From Gymnothorax reevesii (lineage: Eukaryota > Chordata > Actinopteri > Anguilliformes > Muraenidae): a stretch of 64,000 bases of DNA. The notes beneath the pieces were generated by a model that was given only the letters and a program-made list of their open reading frames with translations, searched no databases and had not been told where the DNA came from. Positions 31,540 to 43,870 of this stretch are shown piece by piece (the first letter of the stretch is position 1; each line of letters begins with the position of its first letter). The position numbers were made by a program, and so were the translations under genes. The stretch spans positions 98,227,947 to 98,291,946 of the forward strand of contig CM056573.1 in assembly GCA_029721435.1 (NCBI GenBank), read 5' to 3'.

Positions 31540-33085
31540 CAAGGTTTCGCCCCACCCACCGCCGCCACGTCTGCAGATTTTTGCCCTTAGCGCGATAACT
31601 CACAAAATACTTTACATTACATTTTCAGCATATGGGTAGATATGGTAGGGAGGATGAACTGATTAGATTTTGGGCAAGCGTGTACTCCTAGGTTTGCCAC
31701 CAGGTGGCACTATATATTGAAAAAATCCATTTTTAGCTCACCTGACAACGTAGTCAGATGAGCTTATGTCATGGCCTGTTTGTCCGTCGTTCGTCGTCGT
31801 CGTTTGTCGTCCGTAAACATCTTCTCCTCCGAAACCACTGGGCCTATGTAGCTGAAACTTGACAGGTACCTTCCTACCCATGAGGACTCCAAAGTTTGTT
31901 CAAGGCGTTCCGATCCGATTTCATTGAAAATCACAAAATTGGCCATCTGAAAGCTATTTATGCACATATTCAGCTGAAATTTGCTATATAGTCAGTACTT
32001 GGTAAGATACATCACATATCATACGGCCTTTTTCGTATTTCGAATTTTGACTTTGCTTTCACCTTCAACTTTACACAACCCCTGTGAGTTACATTGAAAT
32101 CTTTCAAAATCATCTTCTCCGAAACTACTTGGCCAATGAAGGTGAAATTTGACAGGTTCCTTCCTGCCTATGAGGACACTATGTTTGTTCAAGGCGTTTC
32201 ACTCCGATTTCGAACATGGCCGCCATGGCGGCCATATTGAAAATTACATAATTGCCCATCTGAAAGCTATTTATGCACATATTCAGCTGAAATTTGCCAT
32301 GTAGTCTGTAAGTGGCAATATACATCACATATCATACGGCTTTTTCCGTATTTCGAATTTTGACCTTGCTTTCACCTTCAACTTTATACAACCCCTGTGA
32401 GTTGCATTGAAATCTTTCAAAGTCATCTTCTCCGAAACTACTGGGCCAATGAAGCTGAAACTTGACAGGTACCTTCCTGCCTATGAGGACACTATGTTTT
32501 GTTCGAGGTGTTCCAATCCGATTTCAAACATGGCCGCCACGGCGGCCATATTGAAAATCACATAATTGGCCATCTGAAAGCTATTATTGCACTTATTCCG
32601 CTGAAATTTGCTATGTCGGTAGTAAGTAGCAAGATACATCACATATAATACAAGTTTTTCAGTATTTTGAATTTTGACCTTGCTTTGACCTTCAACTTTG
32701 TACGACCCCTCTAAGTTACACTGAAACCTTTAAAACTCTTCTTCTCTAAAACTACTTGACCAATGAAGCTGAAACTTGACAAGTATCTTCCCACCCATTA
32801 GGACTCTAAATCTGTTCAAGGTGTTTGCCTTGAGTGGTCAGGTGAGCTACAGGGCCCGTGGCACTATTTTTTAATTATATCTCTGGAACATTTACTTACA
32901 CTGACCTCAAATTCGCCTCATATTGTGGGTCTAGTAAAGAGGAATCTAATAAAGAGAGCTTCGAGGAATGGGGAATTTCGGGGATATACCCCTTTGCTGT
33001 CAGCGGCCGACAGCGTAGGCCAAGTTTAAGAATGAAATTGTAAAGAAACGGGATTTAATCATCTATGGTATGTAATATCACAAAA
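31540..33085 (+). repeat. Interspersed repeat hosting a 310-bp tandem array
   Basis: The host repeat (31540-31735 and 32870-33085, with CCACCAGGTGGC and GGGGATATACCCC) resembles 42300-43080. Inside it lies a segment starting AGCTCACCTGACAACG and ending GTCAGGTGAGCTACAGGGCC. That segment holds about 3.5 tandem units of roughly 292-314 bases (starts near 31818, 32110, 32424, 32737), each with CTTCTCC.AAAC.AC, GCTGAAACTTGACAGGTACC and CATCTGAAAGCTATTTATGC. No coding potential. Confidence 0.7.
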
Positions 33086-33089
33086 TTAT

Positions 33090-33613
33090 TCAGAGAAGCT
33101 GGAGAAATCTCTACGCCAGGGACAAGGCCAAAAACCAGTATTGAATGGCCATGATCTTTAGGCCCTCAGGTGGCAATGCATTAAAACTAAACAGGATTCT
33201 GGAGTGGAAATCAATGCATAGGCTCAGGAACACTTCTGATATCCATTCACAGTGAGCACAATTTGTTACTTCATCCACAAATGCAAGATGAAACTTCACC
33301 GTGTAATGAAAAAACCTTAAATAAACAAGATCCAGAAACACTTCCACCTTCTCCGGCCCTTAGCTCATTCATGATGGCCTAAGACCAAGTGAAAACTATC
33401 CTGTGGTCAGACCAATCGAAATCAGATTTTTTTTTTGGAAATCAAGAATGTCACATCCTCTTGGCTAAAAAAGAGATCAGTGCACAGTTCAAAAGCCAGC
33501 ATCCATGATAGTATGGGGTGCATTAGACTGAGCATGTGGCATGGGTAACTTGCACAATCTGTGAGGACAGCATTAATGCTGAACAATATATACAGGTTTT
33601 GGAGCAACATATA
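33090..33613 (+). pseudogene. Tc1/mariner relic, left part (split by insertion)
   Basis: The plus strand shows decayed Tc1 transposase phrases (TCCTGTGGTCAGACCAAT, AAAAGCCAGCATC). It stops at the TA where the element at 33614 begins and resumes at 35235. Many stops; long dead. Confidence 0.7.
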
Positions 33614-35234
33614 CAGGTGCTGGTCAACAAATTAGAATAATTTGAAATAGTGCAATCATAAAATTTTTAAATGCATTTTTTGTGCAGAAAGCAAATCAGG
33701 TGTTCACCACGCCTGTCCTACTTGTTAGAGTAATCACAGAACTCGCTACCTGTAAAAAATTTGCTCAGCTGAGCTTTCCAAAAGGCCCATTTTGGCCATT
33801 TAACTGTGACACTGTTGTTTTATTGAATTAGAATAATGGAGAAACCGTTTCACTGAATTAGAATAATTTTTATTATAATTAGAATCATCACTTTCTCAGT
33901 ATTTTGTGGCTGCCCCCTTGGCTTGTATGACTGCCTGAAGTCTCCACGGCATCGATTTGACCAGCTTGTCGCAAGTTTCTGCACTCACAGCTTCCCAGGC
34001 TGTGGCGATGTTCTGCTTCAGTTGGTCCAGCGTAGTCGGCCTTCTGTCGTGAATTTTCCGCTTGATGATGGCCCAAAGGTTTTCAATGACATTGAGGTCA
34101 GGCTAGTTGGCCGGCCATGCCAAAACTTCAAGCTGTTTTTCGGCGAACCAATCTTTGGTCGACTTTGGCGCATGAGCCGGTGCAAGATCCCGTTGAAATA
34201 CAAGGTTTTTTTTGCCGGTCTGTTCCTCAACAATCGGAATCAGGAACGTTTCCAGAACATGTTGGTATACGGCAGCATTGACAGTCTTCTTGAGGAAGCA
34301 GAGTTTCCCTACACCCCGAGCCGACATGCATACCCAGACCATAACGCTCTGGGGAAACTAGACGGATCTTTTCACGGCCTCGTGGTTGTAGGTTTCGCCA
34401 TAACGACGCCAGACACGAGGACCTTGGTCACCGAAGGAGATGCAAAAGCATAATTCGTCACTGAAGACCACTTTCTGTCAGTCTTCAGCAGTCAACTCGC
34501 TGTGTTCTTTGGCCCATTTCAGCCGTTTCTCCATTTGTTTCTTGTTCAGCATTGGTTTTACTGCTGCAACGCGAGATTTGAAGCCGAGTTCTAGCAGACG
34601 ACGGTAAGTGGTTGATCTTGAGACGTTAGTGCTGGTCTGCTCGTTCCACAAGTCGCTGAGCTCGGAAATGGACTTGAACCAGTTGCTGACTGCGATCTTT
34701 CTCAGTTGCTTGTTGTCGCAAGCAGAAGTTTTTTGGACGCCGGAACAGTTGGTGTGCTTGCTCCAGTCTTTCTTGAGAGCTTTGCAGACGGAAGACTGGC
34801 TGATGCCGAGCTGCTCAGCAATTTTAGTTTGGGTCAAGCCTTGTTGGCGAAGGGTTGAATTTGAGCCACTATTCCGGTTGCACTGCTGACCCATTATTGA
34901 TTTTACAACTTAGAAATTCTACTCAACCCTGACTTTATACTGCACAGTGAACACTCTTCACAGAAAACAAAAATTCAAGCACTTATTCTAATTCAATGAA
35001 ATGACTTATGAATTATTCTAATTCAATGAAACAATAGTGTCACAGTTAAATGGCCTAAATGGGCCTTTTGGAAAGCTCAGCTGAGCAAATTTTTTACGGG
35101 TAGCGAGTTCTGTGATTACTCTAATAAGTAGGACAGGCGCGGTGAACACCTGACTTGCTTTCTGCACAAAAAATGCATTAAAAAAATGTAAAGATTGCAC
35201 TTTCAAATTATTCAAATTCGTTGACCAGCACCTG
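33614..35234 (-). mobile_element. Tc1/mariner transposon nested in another Tc1
   Basis: The ends are inverted repeats about 220 bp long (left CAGGTGCTGGTCAACAAATT, right its complement), flanked by TA at 33612-33613 and 35235-35236. The total of 1621 bp is normal for the family. The long repeats contain ATTAGAATAAT words and match almost perfectly apart from small changes. Confidence 0.93.
33890..34894 (-). pseudogene. Tc1/mariner transposase, frameshifted
   Basis: The N-terminal piece (34478-34894) carries a paired helix-turn-helix DNA-binding region (LTQTKIAEQLGISQSSV; SRSTTYRRLLELGFKSR). The middle piece (34103-34342) carries MVWVCMSARGVGKLCFLKKT and the catalytic-region variant LVFQRDLAPAHAPKSTKDW. 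The C-terminal piece needs a further frame change near 34100. Breaks between pieces show it no longer encodes a working enzyme. Confidence 0.85.
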
Positions 35235-35460
35235 TACAGCCATCCAGACATCTTTTCCCTGGTAAGGCTTTGCTTATTTCAGCAAGAGAATGCCAAACCA
35301 CATTGTGCGCATTACAACAACGTGGATCCTCAGCAAGAGTCCAGGTGCTAAAGTGATCTGCCAGCTATCCAGACTGGTCACCCATTGAAAAATGTGGTCA
35401 TTATGAAATGACAAATATGACATAAGAGTCTGAAAAAGTGTTTAGAAGCTGAAATCTAAA
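35235..35460 (+). pseudogene. Tc1/mariner relic, right part
   Basis: Continues the relic interrupted at 33613: TATTTCAGCAAGAGAATGCC corresponds to the catalytic FQQ(D/E)NAKPH segment, and GACTGGTCACCCATTGAAAA to the last catalytic region. Confidence 0.7.
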
Positions 35461-35499
35461 AGCAAGCAAAAGTGAGAAAACACTTTTCCTAATGTGGTG

Positions 35500-36900
35500 T
35501 TAGTTATGACGTCACTTTGAAATTTGTTTTATTTGTACTTGATTTGAAGAGAGGACATCTGTAGCTGTACATTGATACCAAAAAAGATGAAGTTTATCGC
35601 TTAATTTTGAAATTAAAATTTTGGATGGTAAAAAAGCAGTCTCACAACCCACTGACCAATTGAAGGCAACATTGTTGTGAGTCAGGCGATGCAGGAGTTC
35701 TGTAATGTGGGCATAGTCTTTTATAAATCTTCCGCGATATGAGCACAGTCTGGAAGAAGCCCTCACCTGTGTTGGTGAGCTTGGGGTTGGCCAGTTACAT
35801 ACTTTTGCTATCTTAACAGGGTCAGGCTGAACATAGTCCTTTGAGATAGAATGGCCTAAAAATGTCACTGGACTGTTCCAGGTGACATTCAAAAGGCTTC
35901 AGTTTGAAGCCTGCTGACTGAAAACAAAGGATGAAATCCCATAAGTGCAGAAAATGTTGAAAATTTGAGCTGTAGACAATGATGTCTTCTAAATAATTGA
36001 GACACGCAGCCCAGTGCAATCTCCGGAGTACTATCTCCTCAAGTCTCTGGAAACTAGGTGGTGCATTGCAGACAATCATGAGGAGAACATAAAATTGATA
36101 TAGCCCCATTCCTGTCAAGAATGCAGTTATTTCTCTGTTGGCTGGGTTGAGGGGAATCTGCCAATACCCAGTCAAATTGAAAGTGCTGAACACTTGTGCA
36201 CCTGAATGACGATCAAGAGTGTTGTCAATTCTCGGCAGCGGGTGTGAATCTTTTCTTGTTACTGACTTCAGTCTCCTGAAGTCCATGCAAAACCTATAAG
36301 TTCTGTCTTTTTGTGACCAATGCAATGGGGGCTGACCAAGGGTTGTGCGACTCTTTAATGATACTATGTTCCAGCAAGCGGTTTGATTCAGACTCCATCA
36401 CTGCTTGCATGGCTGGTGACACACGATAAGGGCGAAGCTTAATTGAGATGGAGCATTACCTGTGTCTGTGTTGTGCTGCACCAGATTTGTTCGTCCATTA
36501 TCAGAAGGCTGAGCAATGAAGACATCAGAAAACTTGCTGAGTAATTTGTTCAGTTCAGAAACCTCGTCTGGGGTTATGCAAGTAGCGGCTACATGAACTT
36601 TGGGCACAACTGGGGTTGAAGATGCCCCAGAGCAAAGGCCTGCTCCAGGAAGGGACAGAGATGAGCTGACCTTGTTGACTACAGGATAAACATTGGTGTG
36701 CATGATCTTTTAATTCTCTTGAGGGCACCCCATGATGGCATGCAGTTGACCCATAGGGGATCCCTTGGTAAGAGAGACAGGGTGGGGTTGATAACACGTA
36801 TTCTTGATAACATGTATTCTTCGTGGGCCCAAACTCTCTATCGTTGCCGACGATAGTATTTTCTTTTGTTCTTTCCACTAGAATTAATGGAGCATGATTT
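35500..36900 (-). pseudogene. Ty3/Gypsy-type LTR retrotransposon pol fragment
   Basis: Minus-strand frames carry a degenerate Gypsy polymerase. A linker lies at 36398-36703, reverse transcriptase at 35822-36325 (FCMDFRRLKSVTRKDSHPLP, FSTFNLTGYWQIPL, NAPPSFQRL) and the connection region at 35512-35892 (FLGHSISKDYVQPDPVKIA). The active-site block reads NYLEDIIVYS where the family has YLDD or YVDD, so a catalytic aspartate is replaced. There are frameshifts, and no LTRs are visible. Confidence 0.85.
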
Positions 36901-37599
36901 ATTGATACTCCCTCTTCTTATATTGGGTGGGCGTTATGAGATCATGCTACTTACAGCTGGAATTTTCCTCTGATTGATGTCCAACGAGATCACATTGTGA
37001 TTAAGAATATACAGTCTGAACCATATTTGAGGGAAGTCCCACTTTCTCACAGAATGACTGACAGGCCACAGGTGGACTTAATACATTTTATTGTTAACAT
37101 TTTTTTCTTTTCAATTTGTTCAGTAAAAGCAAGTAGTACCATGGAATCAACTTTGCCAAGCGATCCATGACATTGTCACATGAATATGAAACAGAAAAGT
37201 TGGGAGACTGCATTTTTATTTTCATTTTGAGACATAAAGGCATTTGCTTCCCGAAAAAGACTTTTCTGAGAAAAAAAGCATTTCTGAGGAGGCATTTTCA
37301 ACCTCAATTTTGTGTTTTCATTTTTTTGTAGTAGTTTGGCAGCGCAAATGTTCAAAATTAAATGGCAAGTGTTTGTTCAATGCTTCCATATTTGTTAGCC
37401 TTTACATCATTGATAAATACATGGGAACCAGTTCCATTGGCAGCAATACATGCCTTCACATGACTGTAAGATGATATGCAGTGATAAAAAAATATAAACA
37501 CAACAGTTAAAGTCTTGAAATATTCCAAAAATTATTTCTATGGTTGACTTGGTAGGATTTACTTACGTGACTAAGGTTGTGTGCTACTGGTCTGTGCGT
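36901..37599. other. No gene seen
   Basis: Intergenic sequence without a supported feature. Confidence 0.4.
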
Positions 37600-38659
37600 T
37601 CCTGTAACCTTTGCTTTATTGTTGTCAATTTCATGCCCTTTGTCCAAACTGACCCATTAGACAGGTGAGGCCTCATCCAAAGCTATTGAAATCAGGTATG
37701 CTCAACCCAGGCACACCCTATCCTCCAGTAAAAGAAGAAGAAAAAAAAAAAGGCCACCCCAAAAGTTTCAGTTCAGCCACTTTTCAAAATGCCATAGATG
37801 ACACAACCCCAGGAATGTCTCTCAGGGCTGTCAAAAGGTCCATGTTTATTAATATCCATGTTTCAACAATAAGTCACCTAAGACACCATTTTGGAGAATT
37901 AGGTATGACAGTGAACCACCCTTATGCCCAACTACCACGTGTGATGACCCTGCCCTAGACCATCATACCTGGACTCTCCACTTCTGTGACCGTCTAAGAC
38001 CAGCAACTACCACTGCAAATGAGACAGCTGGTCTCCACAATTGCTGCACTTCTGCCCAGTGAGAAATTGTCTCTGGCAATCCATCTACATGCCCACTGTC
38101 CCCTTTGTGGATTGGACCTCTCCCCTGCTTGACAAAGAAATTGGCTCAACAGAGTGAAAGACGTGTCCGATGGCACAATGGAGGACTCTTCTCTTTGCTG
38201 ATGTGTCATGTTTCCAGCTTCACAGAGCGGACATATGGCAGCACGGGAGAACGTTCTGCTCAAGTCAGCATTGTGCGCAAGGTGGCACACACTGGTGGAG
38301 GGCTGGTTTGGGTCGGAATATCCCAGCATGGACATTGCACCAACTACAGTTCCTTAACAGTCACCTGAATGCAGTGCAATATTCCAATGAGATACTGCAG
38401 TCTATCGCCCTTCCATTCACCTGTCAAAACAGTGCCATATTCCAGCATGACAACACCAGACCCCACATTGCATGTGTATGCACAGAGTTCCTTGATGCTG
38501 AAAATTTTGTGTGCTTGAATGGCCAGCTTATTCCTCAGAAATGTCGTCCATCGAACATCAAGCATTAGGATGTCCTAAACCAACAAGTTTGTCATCGGTT
38601 CCCATTTCTGGCCAATGTCCGCCAACTTTTTGCGGCTCTTGTAGAGGAGTGGGAACAAG
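37600..38659 (+). pseudogene. Tc1/mariner relic, left part (split by a hAT-like element)
   Basis: Plus-strand frames at 38105-38568 hold decayed transposase: GGGLVWVGISQHGHC in one frame, and NSAIFQHDNTRPHIACVCTEFL (catalytic block, second D) in another. The relic breaks at 38659 and continues at 42064. Confidence 0.7.
38652..38659. repeat. 8-bp target-site duplication, left
   Basis: GGAACAAG here and at 42064-42071 directly flanks the element between them. An 8-bp duplication is the hallmark of hAT insertion. Confidence 0.88.
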
Positions 38660-41600
38660 CATGGGCGCCTAACTTTGTGTAAAAGTGGGGGGGCAAAATC
38701 TGATCATAGGGAAGGGTGTTCGAAAAACCTGGTGGCAATCCACCCACACCCCCAGATAAAACCTATCCTAATAAACTTATCGGTTACACTGGGGGACAAA
38801 TGAAAAAAATTTTTTTTTGGTGCCTCAGATTTTAGACTTAATGCTAGTTATATTCAATCACACCGCTGAATAAGAATATGATCTTCATGTCCATCTAGCA
38901 GCTCTAGATTTGAGATAATGCACTTATATTTAAATATATCAATGATAACAAGCATAGAAGGTTTCACCATTATCTGATTCCATTAATGTAATTTAGAAGC
39001 TTAGAAATTACTCTCGTTCTCACAAGCATTGTGAGAACAGTAAAAATGGAGGTCATTTCTTGAATTTTGAAGCTTTTATATTTAAGTTCCAGGTCAAATT
39101 TTTTTGACTGTAACAAGCACAAAGACATACAATTTACTTGTAGCTTCAAAGCATTTATTTAATATTTATTAATTGTGAGTGAGAGATTGTAAAACAGAAG
39201 GAGAGAGACAAGTAGGGGGAGTGAACTGTTCCACAAAATAGCCAAATTTTTCTTTTATGTATTAGCAATTTCTTCCCTTTGATACTGTCACATCTGATCA
39301 TAAGTCTGTGAGCACTGTCTATACTTATTTTCAAAGGGTAGGCAGCCCCCATAAAAGCGCTGAAGGTGCAATGCCTGGAGGGGTCTGGGGACCCTCCCCC
39401 AGAAGAATTTGAAAATTAAAGTGCCAAATATGCGTTTTCCTGGCATCTGGGAACAAATTCAAGGTCTTATTGTTAACTGAAAAAAGCTTTTTTATCATTA
39501 ACAATTATCTCTATTTAAGGTACAAGTTTCCACTTGACTCAGCAATGACAATAAAAACAAAGGGACTTGGGACCTATTTTGATAGAAATGGAACAATTGT
39601 GAAACTGATCTAAGCATCCATCAGGATACATCATGGATTACACATTTAAAACGCAACACTAAAGTTGTTTTCTTTCATTGAGAATGGTATTTAATTCACT
39701 TTGAAGTGAATTTCGTACTTGCACATTAGGCATATTCAGTAGGCATGCAGAACTACAAAATCATCTTCTGGAAATTTTTAATTCTCACTGAATGGGTTGG
39801 TGAAGAGCATTTTTTCAGGGGTATCTGCAGGCGTACATATCCATCACTTTGTCATAATCAAGTTTAAGATCCAGTTGCATTGACACAAATGTTACTCTCA
39901 GATATAGGGCTGTTATCACTACTTAAACGTTATAGCTCATCTTATAGTTAATCCATATAGGACTGCATGTAACAGACAGTGCACACTTGTCAGAGTTGAA
40001 TAGTCACTTGCTATTTTACACATTCAGCTATAGAAATCATTAGTTTTGAAGAGGCCTAGTTGCCCCATGTTAACATATAGCACTTAAACTGTAGTGCAAA
40101 AAATACTCAGAGGATTAACTTAACTAAAGGTGTCAATATCACAACGTAAATGCTTTAATACAAGTAGAAGTTCTGCATTTAAATTAGGAGTGAACTCCTC
40201 CATAAAACCGTGTTTCAGTATGGCTTGCTTGTGAAGATTCAACAACTGATCCTGATGTGCCATCTAGTGATAGAATCTTGTAACTGCGTGCATAAATTTG
40301 ACGCTTCATGTCCGCTGGCGTCAACATCTGTACAAAGATACCTGCTGAGCACCGTTGTTCTTCAACGCGCCAAATCCAGATAATCCTTATGATGAATTAC
40401 ATTCATATTTTAATTTGTAACGAGTAACGAAGTGGCCAGGGTCAACGTAACGAAGTGAAAGTATGCTTTTTATATTTTAAATGCAGAAAAGTAAAAGTCA
40501 AAACTCGAGTAAAGTACAAATCCTCAAAAAAAATAAAATAAATAACAAACTACCTGAGTAGGCTACTGTTCGTAACGATACACCTCTGACCATTGACCGT
40601 CACAAAGTGCGTTACGACTCAACTCTTTTTTTTTTTTTTTTGGATTCTCCCCGATGATTTAATTTTTCCGGCATGGCAATTTTTCGAGCTCTAAATCCTG
40701 TGTTCAATGGGCGAAAAAGGCTCTCTTCGAAACTCAGTCTGCAGAAATAAGTCTATGTAAATTCACTTATGCTTGTGACCATAGACACCAGTGTTTACAG
40801 AAAGAAAAACGTAGCTTAATAGAAAAGACAAGCCCAATTTAGGCCTACTACACTGAAGAGTTCGGTTTTTGTGCTAAGCAAGGTCAGAAATGACGTAAAT
40901 GCGCTGCTTAAATATGTTTTAATATTCATTTACTTGTCCTTAGTTAACACACAGGTTTAACATTAAAAAATGCGAGCTAAAGTAAACCGCATGTCCTAAT
41001 TTTCACGAAGTACGGTGCCTTCAACAGTTTTCATGCTGAAGTCGTTTTTCTTGCGCCAAGCAGCCTTGCATATGACACATTAACGACTACACAAGCGAGA
41101 CTTTACATTTCATAGTTTTGCGTTTTTACTAGCTTTTACCTCATGTTCACGCTGTATTTCTTCACAAACGCTAAACACCGAAACCTGAGCCAGAATCGGC
41201 GAGAATAACGCATCATTCACAGAAGCACGAAATCTGTGCTGACGCGAAAACTGAACAGTTCAACTGCATCAGATTATTCTGTTCGGAGCTCCAGACCACG
41301 ACTGCGGCGCGCAAAAACGCTGATAAATCTCAAGAAAATGAGCAGTGACCGGACCACCAGATTTCCCCTCACATTCGGACACAGGATTTTAACTTGCAAG
41401 ACAGCGAAATCCTGACACCAAGCCCCTGAAACATTTCATTTCGACATTATCGTTAGCTGGCCAGTTCAGCAGTTCTCTCGGGGCTTAATTAGTGCTAAGT
41501 TCTCAAACACGAAGACGGCTAACGTAACTAGCTAGGAAACGAAGTCATGGTAACATTAACGCACATTTACACTTTTCCCTCCAACTTCAAGGTTACACAG

Positions 41601-42063
41601 TTGGTTCTTCAGAGAAAAATGCCTTTAAAGGCTTTTTCCTTTTCTTAACCCATAAACTGTATAGTGTTAGCTAAGCAAATAGGCGCTTCATGACGTTTTT
41701 AGTTCGTGGTTCACTTCGTCTCGACGAAAGCCGATCCGTGGCGCTAGTTCTGCTGTTGCGTTAATGCAGTGACTGCTCTGTACTCGCCGCAGTCCGGGTT
41801 GGAGTATCCCACTTGGGTTCAAAAGGGGGTGGACAATAATTCAAATGCGATTATTTAAATGCAAATAAAATGTATTTATTTTATTTTTAATTAAATATGA
41901 TTTATTTAAAATCAAATTTATTCAATTAAATATTATATAACAACGCTGTGACTTTAAAATAGCTGAAAAAAGTGGGGGGGGGGGCAAAATACTAGTTTTG
42001 CCACCCCACTTTTCAAAGTGGGGGGGCATTTGCCTCACTTGCCTATAGGTGTAGGCGCCTCTG
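38660..42063. mobile_element. hAT-like DNA transposon, non-autonomous or decayed
   Basis: The ends are short inverted repeats (CATGGGCGCCTA at the left; complement of TAGGCGCCTCTG at the right), flanked by GGAACAAG. Both ends continue into GTGGGGGGGCAAAA words. The 3.4-kb interior has no transposase frame. It includes a fragment of the dispersed repeat (40200-40350), a CG-rich stretch (about 41040-41780) and a very AT-rich stretch (41830-41940). Confidence 0.8.
40200..40350 (+). repeat. Unclassified dispersed repeat, fragment C
   Basis: GTGAAGATTCAACAACTGAT and GTGCCATCTAGTGAT match the right-hand end of the repeat at 785-2240 in the same orientation. Confidence 0.55.
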
Positions 42064-42200
42064 GGAACAAGTCCCCCAAGTCCCCATTGACCATTTAGTA
42101 TGGTCCATTTGGCAGAGATGTTTAGCAGTGCAGCAGGCCAGCGACAGAAATACCCGACATTCATTTTTGCAATTTGGACAATAGACCCCATTCCCTTCAT
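42064..42200 (+). pseudogene. Tc1/mariner relic, right part
   Basis: Sequence resumes at the duplicated GGAACAAG and continues the C-terminal end of the relic begun at 37600. Confidence 0.55.
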
Positions 42201-42299
42201 TATCTATGCCGCTGTAAGTTTCTTGTTAGTTTATTCCAATCAGTGATTGAAATGTATTGTGAGCGTCTAAAGATGGTCATATTTCTCAGAATAAGAAGT

Positions 42300-43080
42300 G
42301 TTGCGAGTATATTTTTGTTCACTGTTCCACGATAACTTCAGTAATATTCCAATTACAAATTTCAAGTTTTGCACATAAGTAAGTATCATAAAGAGGAAGA
42401 TCTGATTCGATTTTGGACAATTTATGATCTCTAGATTGGCCACCAGGGGTCAAAAACTGATTTACATGTTAACGCGATAACTGAAATAATATTTCAATTA
42501 GAAATGCCAAGTTTTTCATATGTGTAAGTATCATAAAGAGGAAGAACTGATTTGATTTTGGACAATTTACAATTTCTAGATTGGCCACCAGGGGCCAAAA
42601 ACTGAAAAAATCACTGTTTTTATCATATCTCTGGAAATATTTGTCCGATTGACCTCAAATCAAGTGCAAATGAAAGGGCATGACCTGAGGATGTGTCCCA
42701 TGATGACATTACACCTGTTTGGTTCAAAAGTTTGACACAATGTTGAGCTTTGTCACATAACATTCACCACCATTTTTGCTATATCTTTGGAACTATTTCT
42801 CCAATTGACATGAAACTATGTGCAACTGCAAGGTCATGACCTCACAACATGTCACATGATGACATCATGCCTGTATGGTTTAATATTTTGCCACCCGGTG
42901 GCGCTTTGTGATGGAAAATTACCATTTTGGCCATATCTTCAGAACCATTTGACCGATTGACCTGAAATTAAGTTCAAATGAAAGTCTATTCAAGGTCTTT
43001 TCAAGGATTGGGGGCGTTTGGGGATATACCCCCAGCCGTCGCCTCCGACGGCATAAGTCTAGTTTTACAAATACTTTTGG
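42300..43080 (+). repeat. Interspersed repeat with degenerate internal units
   Basis: AGATTGGCCACCAGGGG recurs near 42433 and 42578 within repeating sequence (TATCATAAAGAGGAAGA twice). The end GGGGATATACCCCCAGCC matches 32970-33000. Same family as the host repeat at 31540-33085. No coding potential. Confidence 0.55.
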
Positions 43081-43870
43081 TGAGGACCACATAAACTACT
43101 GTAATTCCGACACTTTTCACCAAATTTGGATATAGACACCCTTACATTAAAACAATTATTATCAACACTTCTAGCTAACATTCATCATGTAATTTATTTT
43201 AATCATTTAATTTAATTACCTCTGATATGCTGTGCTAGATGGCAAAAAAAACAACCCTGCCAATATCCAAATTTTTCTGGACCTGAATGTTGCCAATCAG
43301 GAGAGGGGTAAGCTGAATCCAGAGACTGCACATTTGCACTCTTTAGGAATACTCTAAGGACTTTCACTGGCTCTGCAAGTCAGGATCTTAATCAAATGAC
43401 TGATTTGGAAATCAAGGTCTCGTATAGCTGTGTCCCCTCATTGCTCTCTGTCATTTGTTTGTAGCTTGACATAAAGGGATGATTGACTTTACCAATACCC
43501 TTTTCAGCAGCTGTACAGGTTTTGAAGGTCATTATTGTGTACATGTAAGCATATACAAATAGCATTCTTTCTATGCTTAAACCATTTAACAGCTTTTTAC
43601 CCAGTTTGAATTGGCTCATAGGCGATATAAATGTAAATTTTAATTTGATTGTTATTCCTGTCTGATTGCTCAAATCCAATATTTCAGTTCACAGATTGAA
43701 CCTAATAGACGCTATCCATGATTATATTGTAAAATAGTGCCAAGTAATACAATAATATACCAATGCATTTTTAGAATAAAAGTTTGGCCCTTGCGGTGCT
43801 GATCAGAATAATGGAGAACAACCGAGTGGATATATTCACCACCACTAGGGGCCAGCGTGTAAGCCCTTAA
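43081..43870. other. No gene seen
   Basis: Intergenic sequence without a supported feature. Confidence 0.4.
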
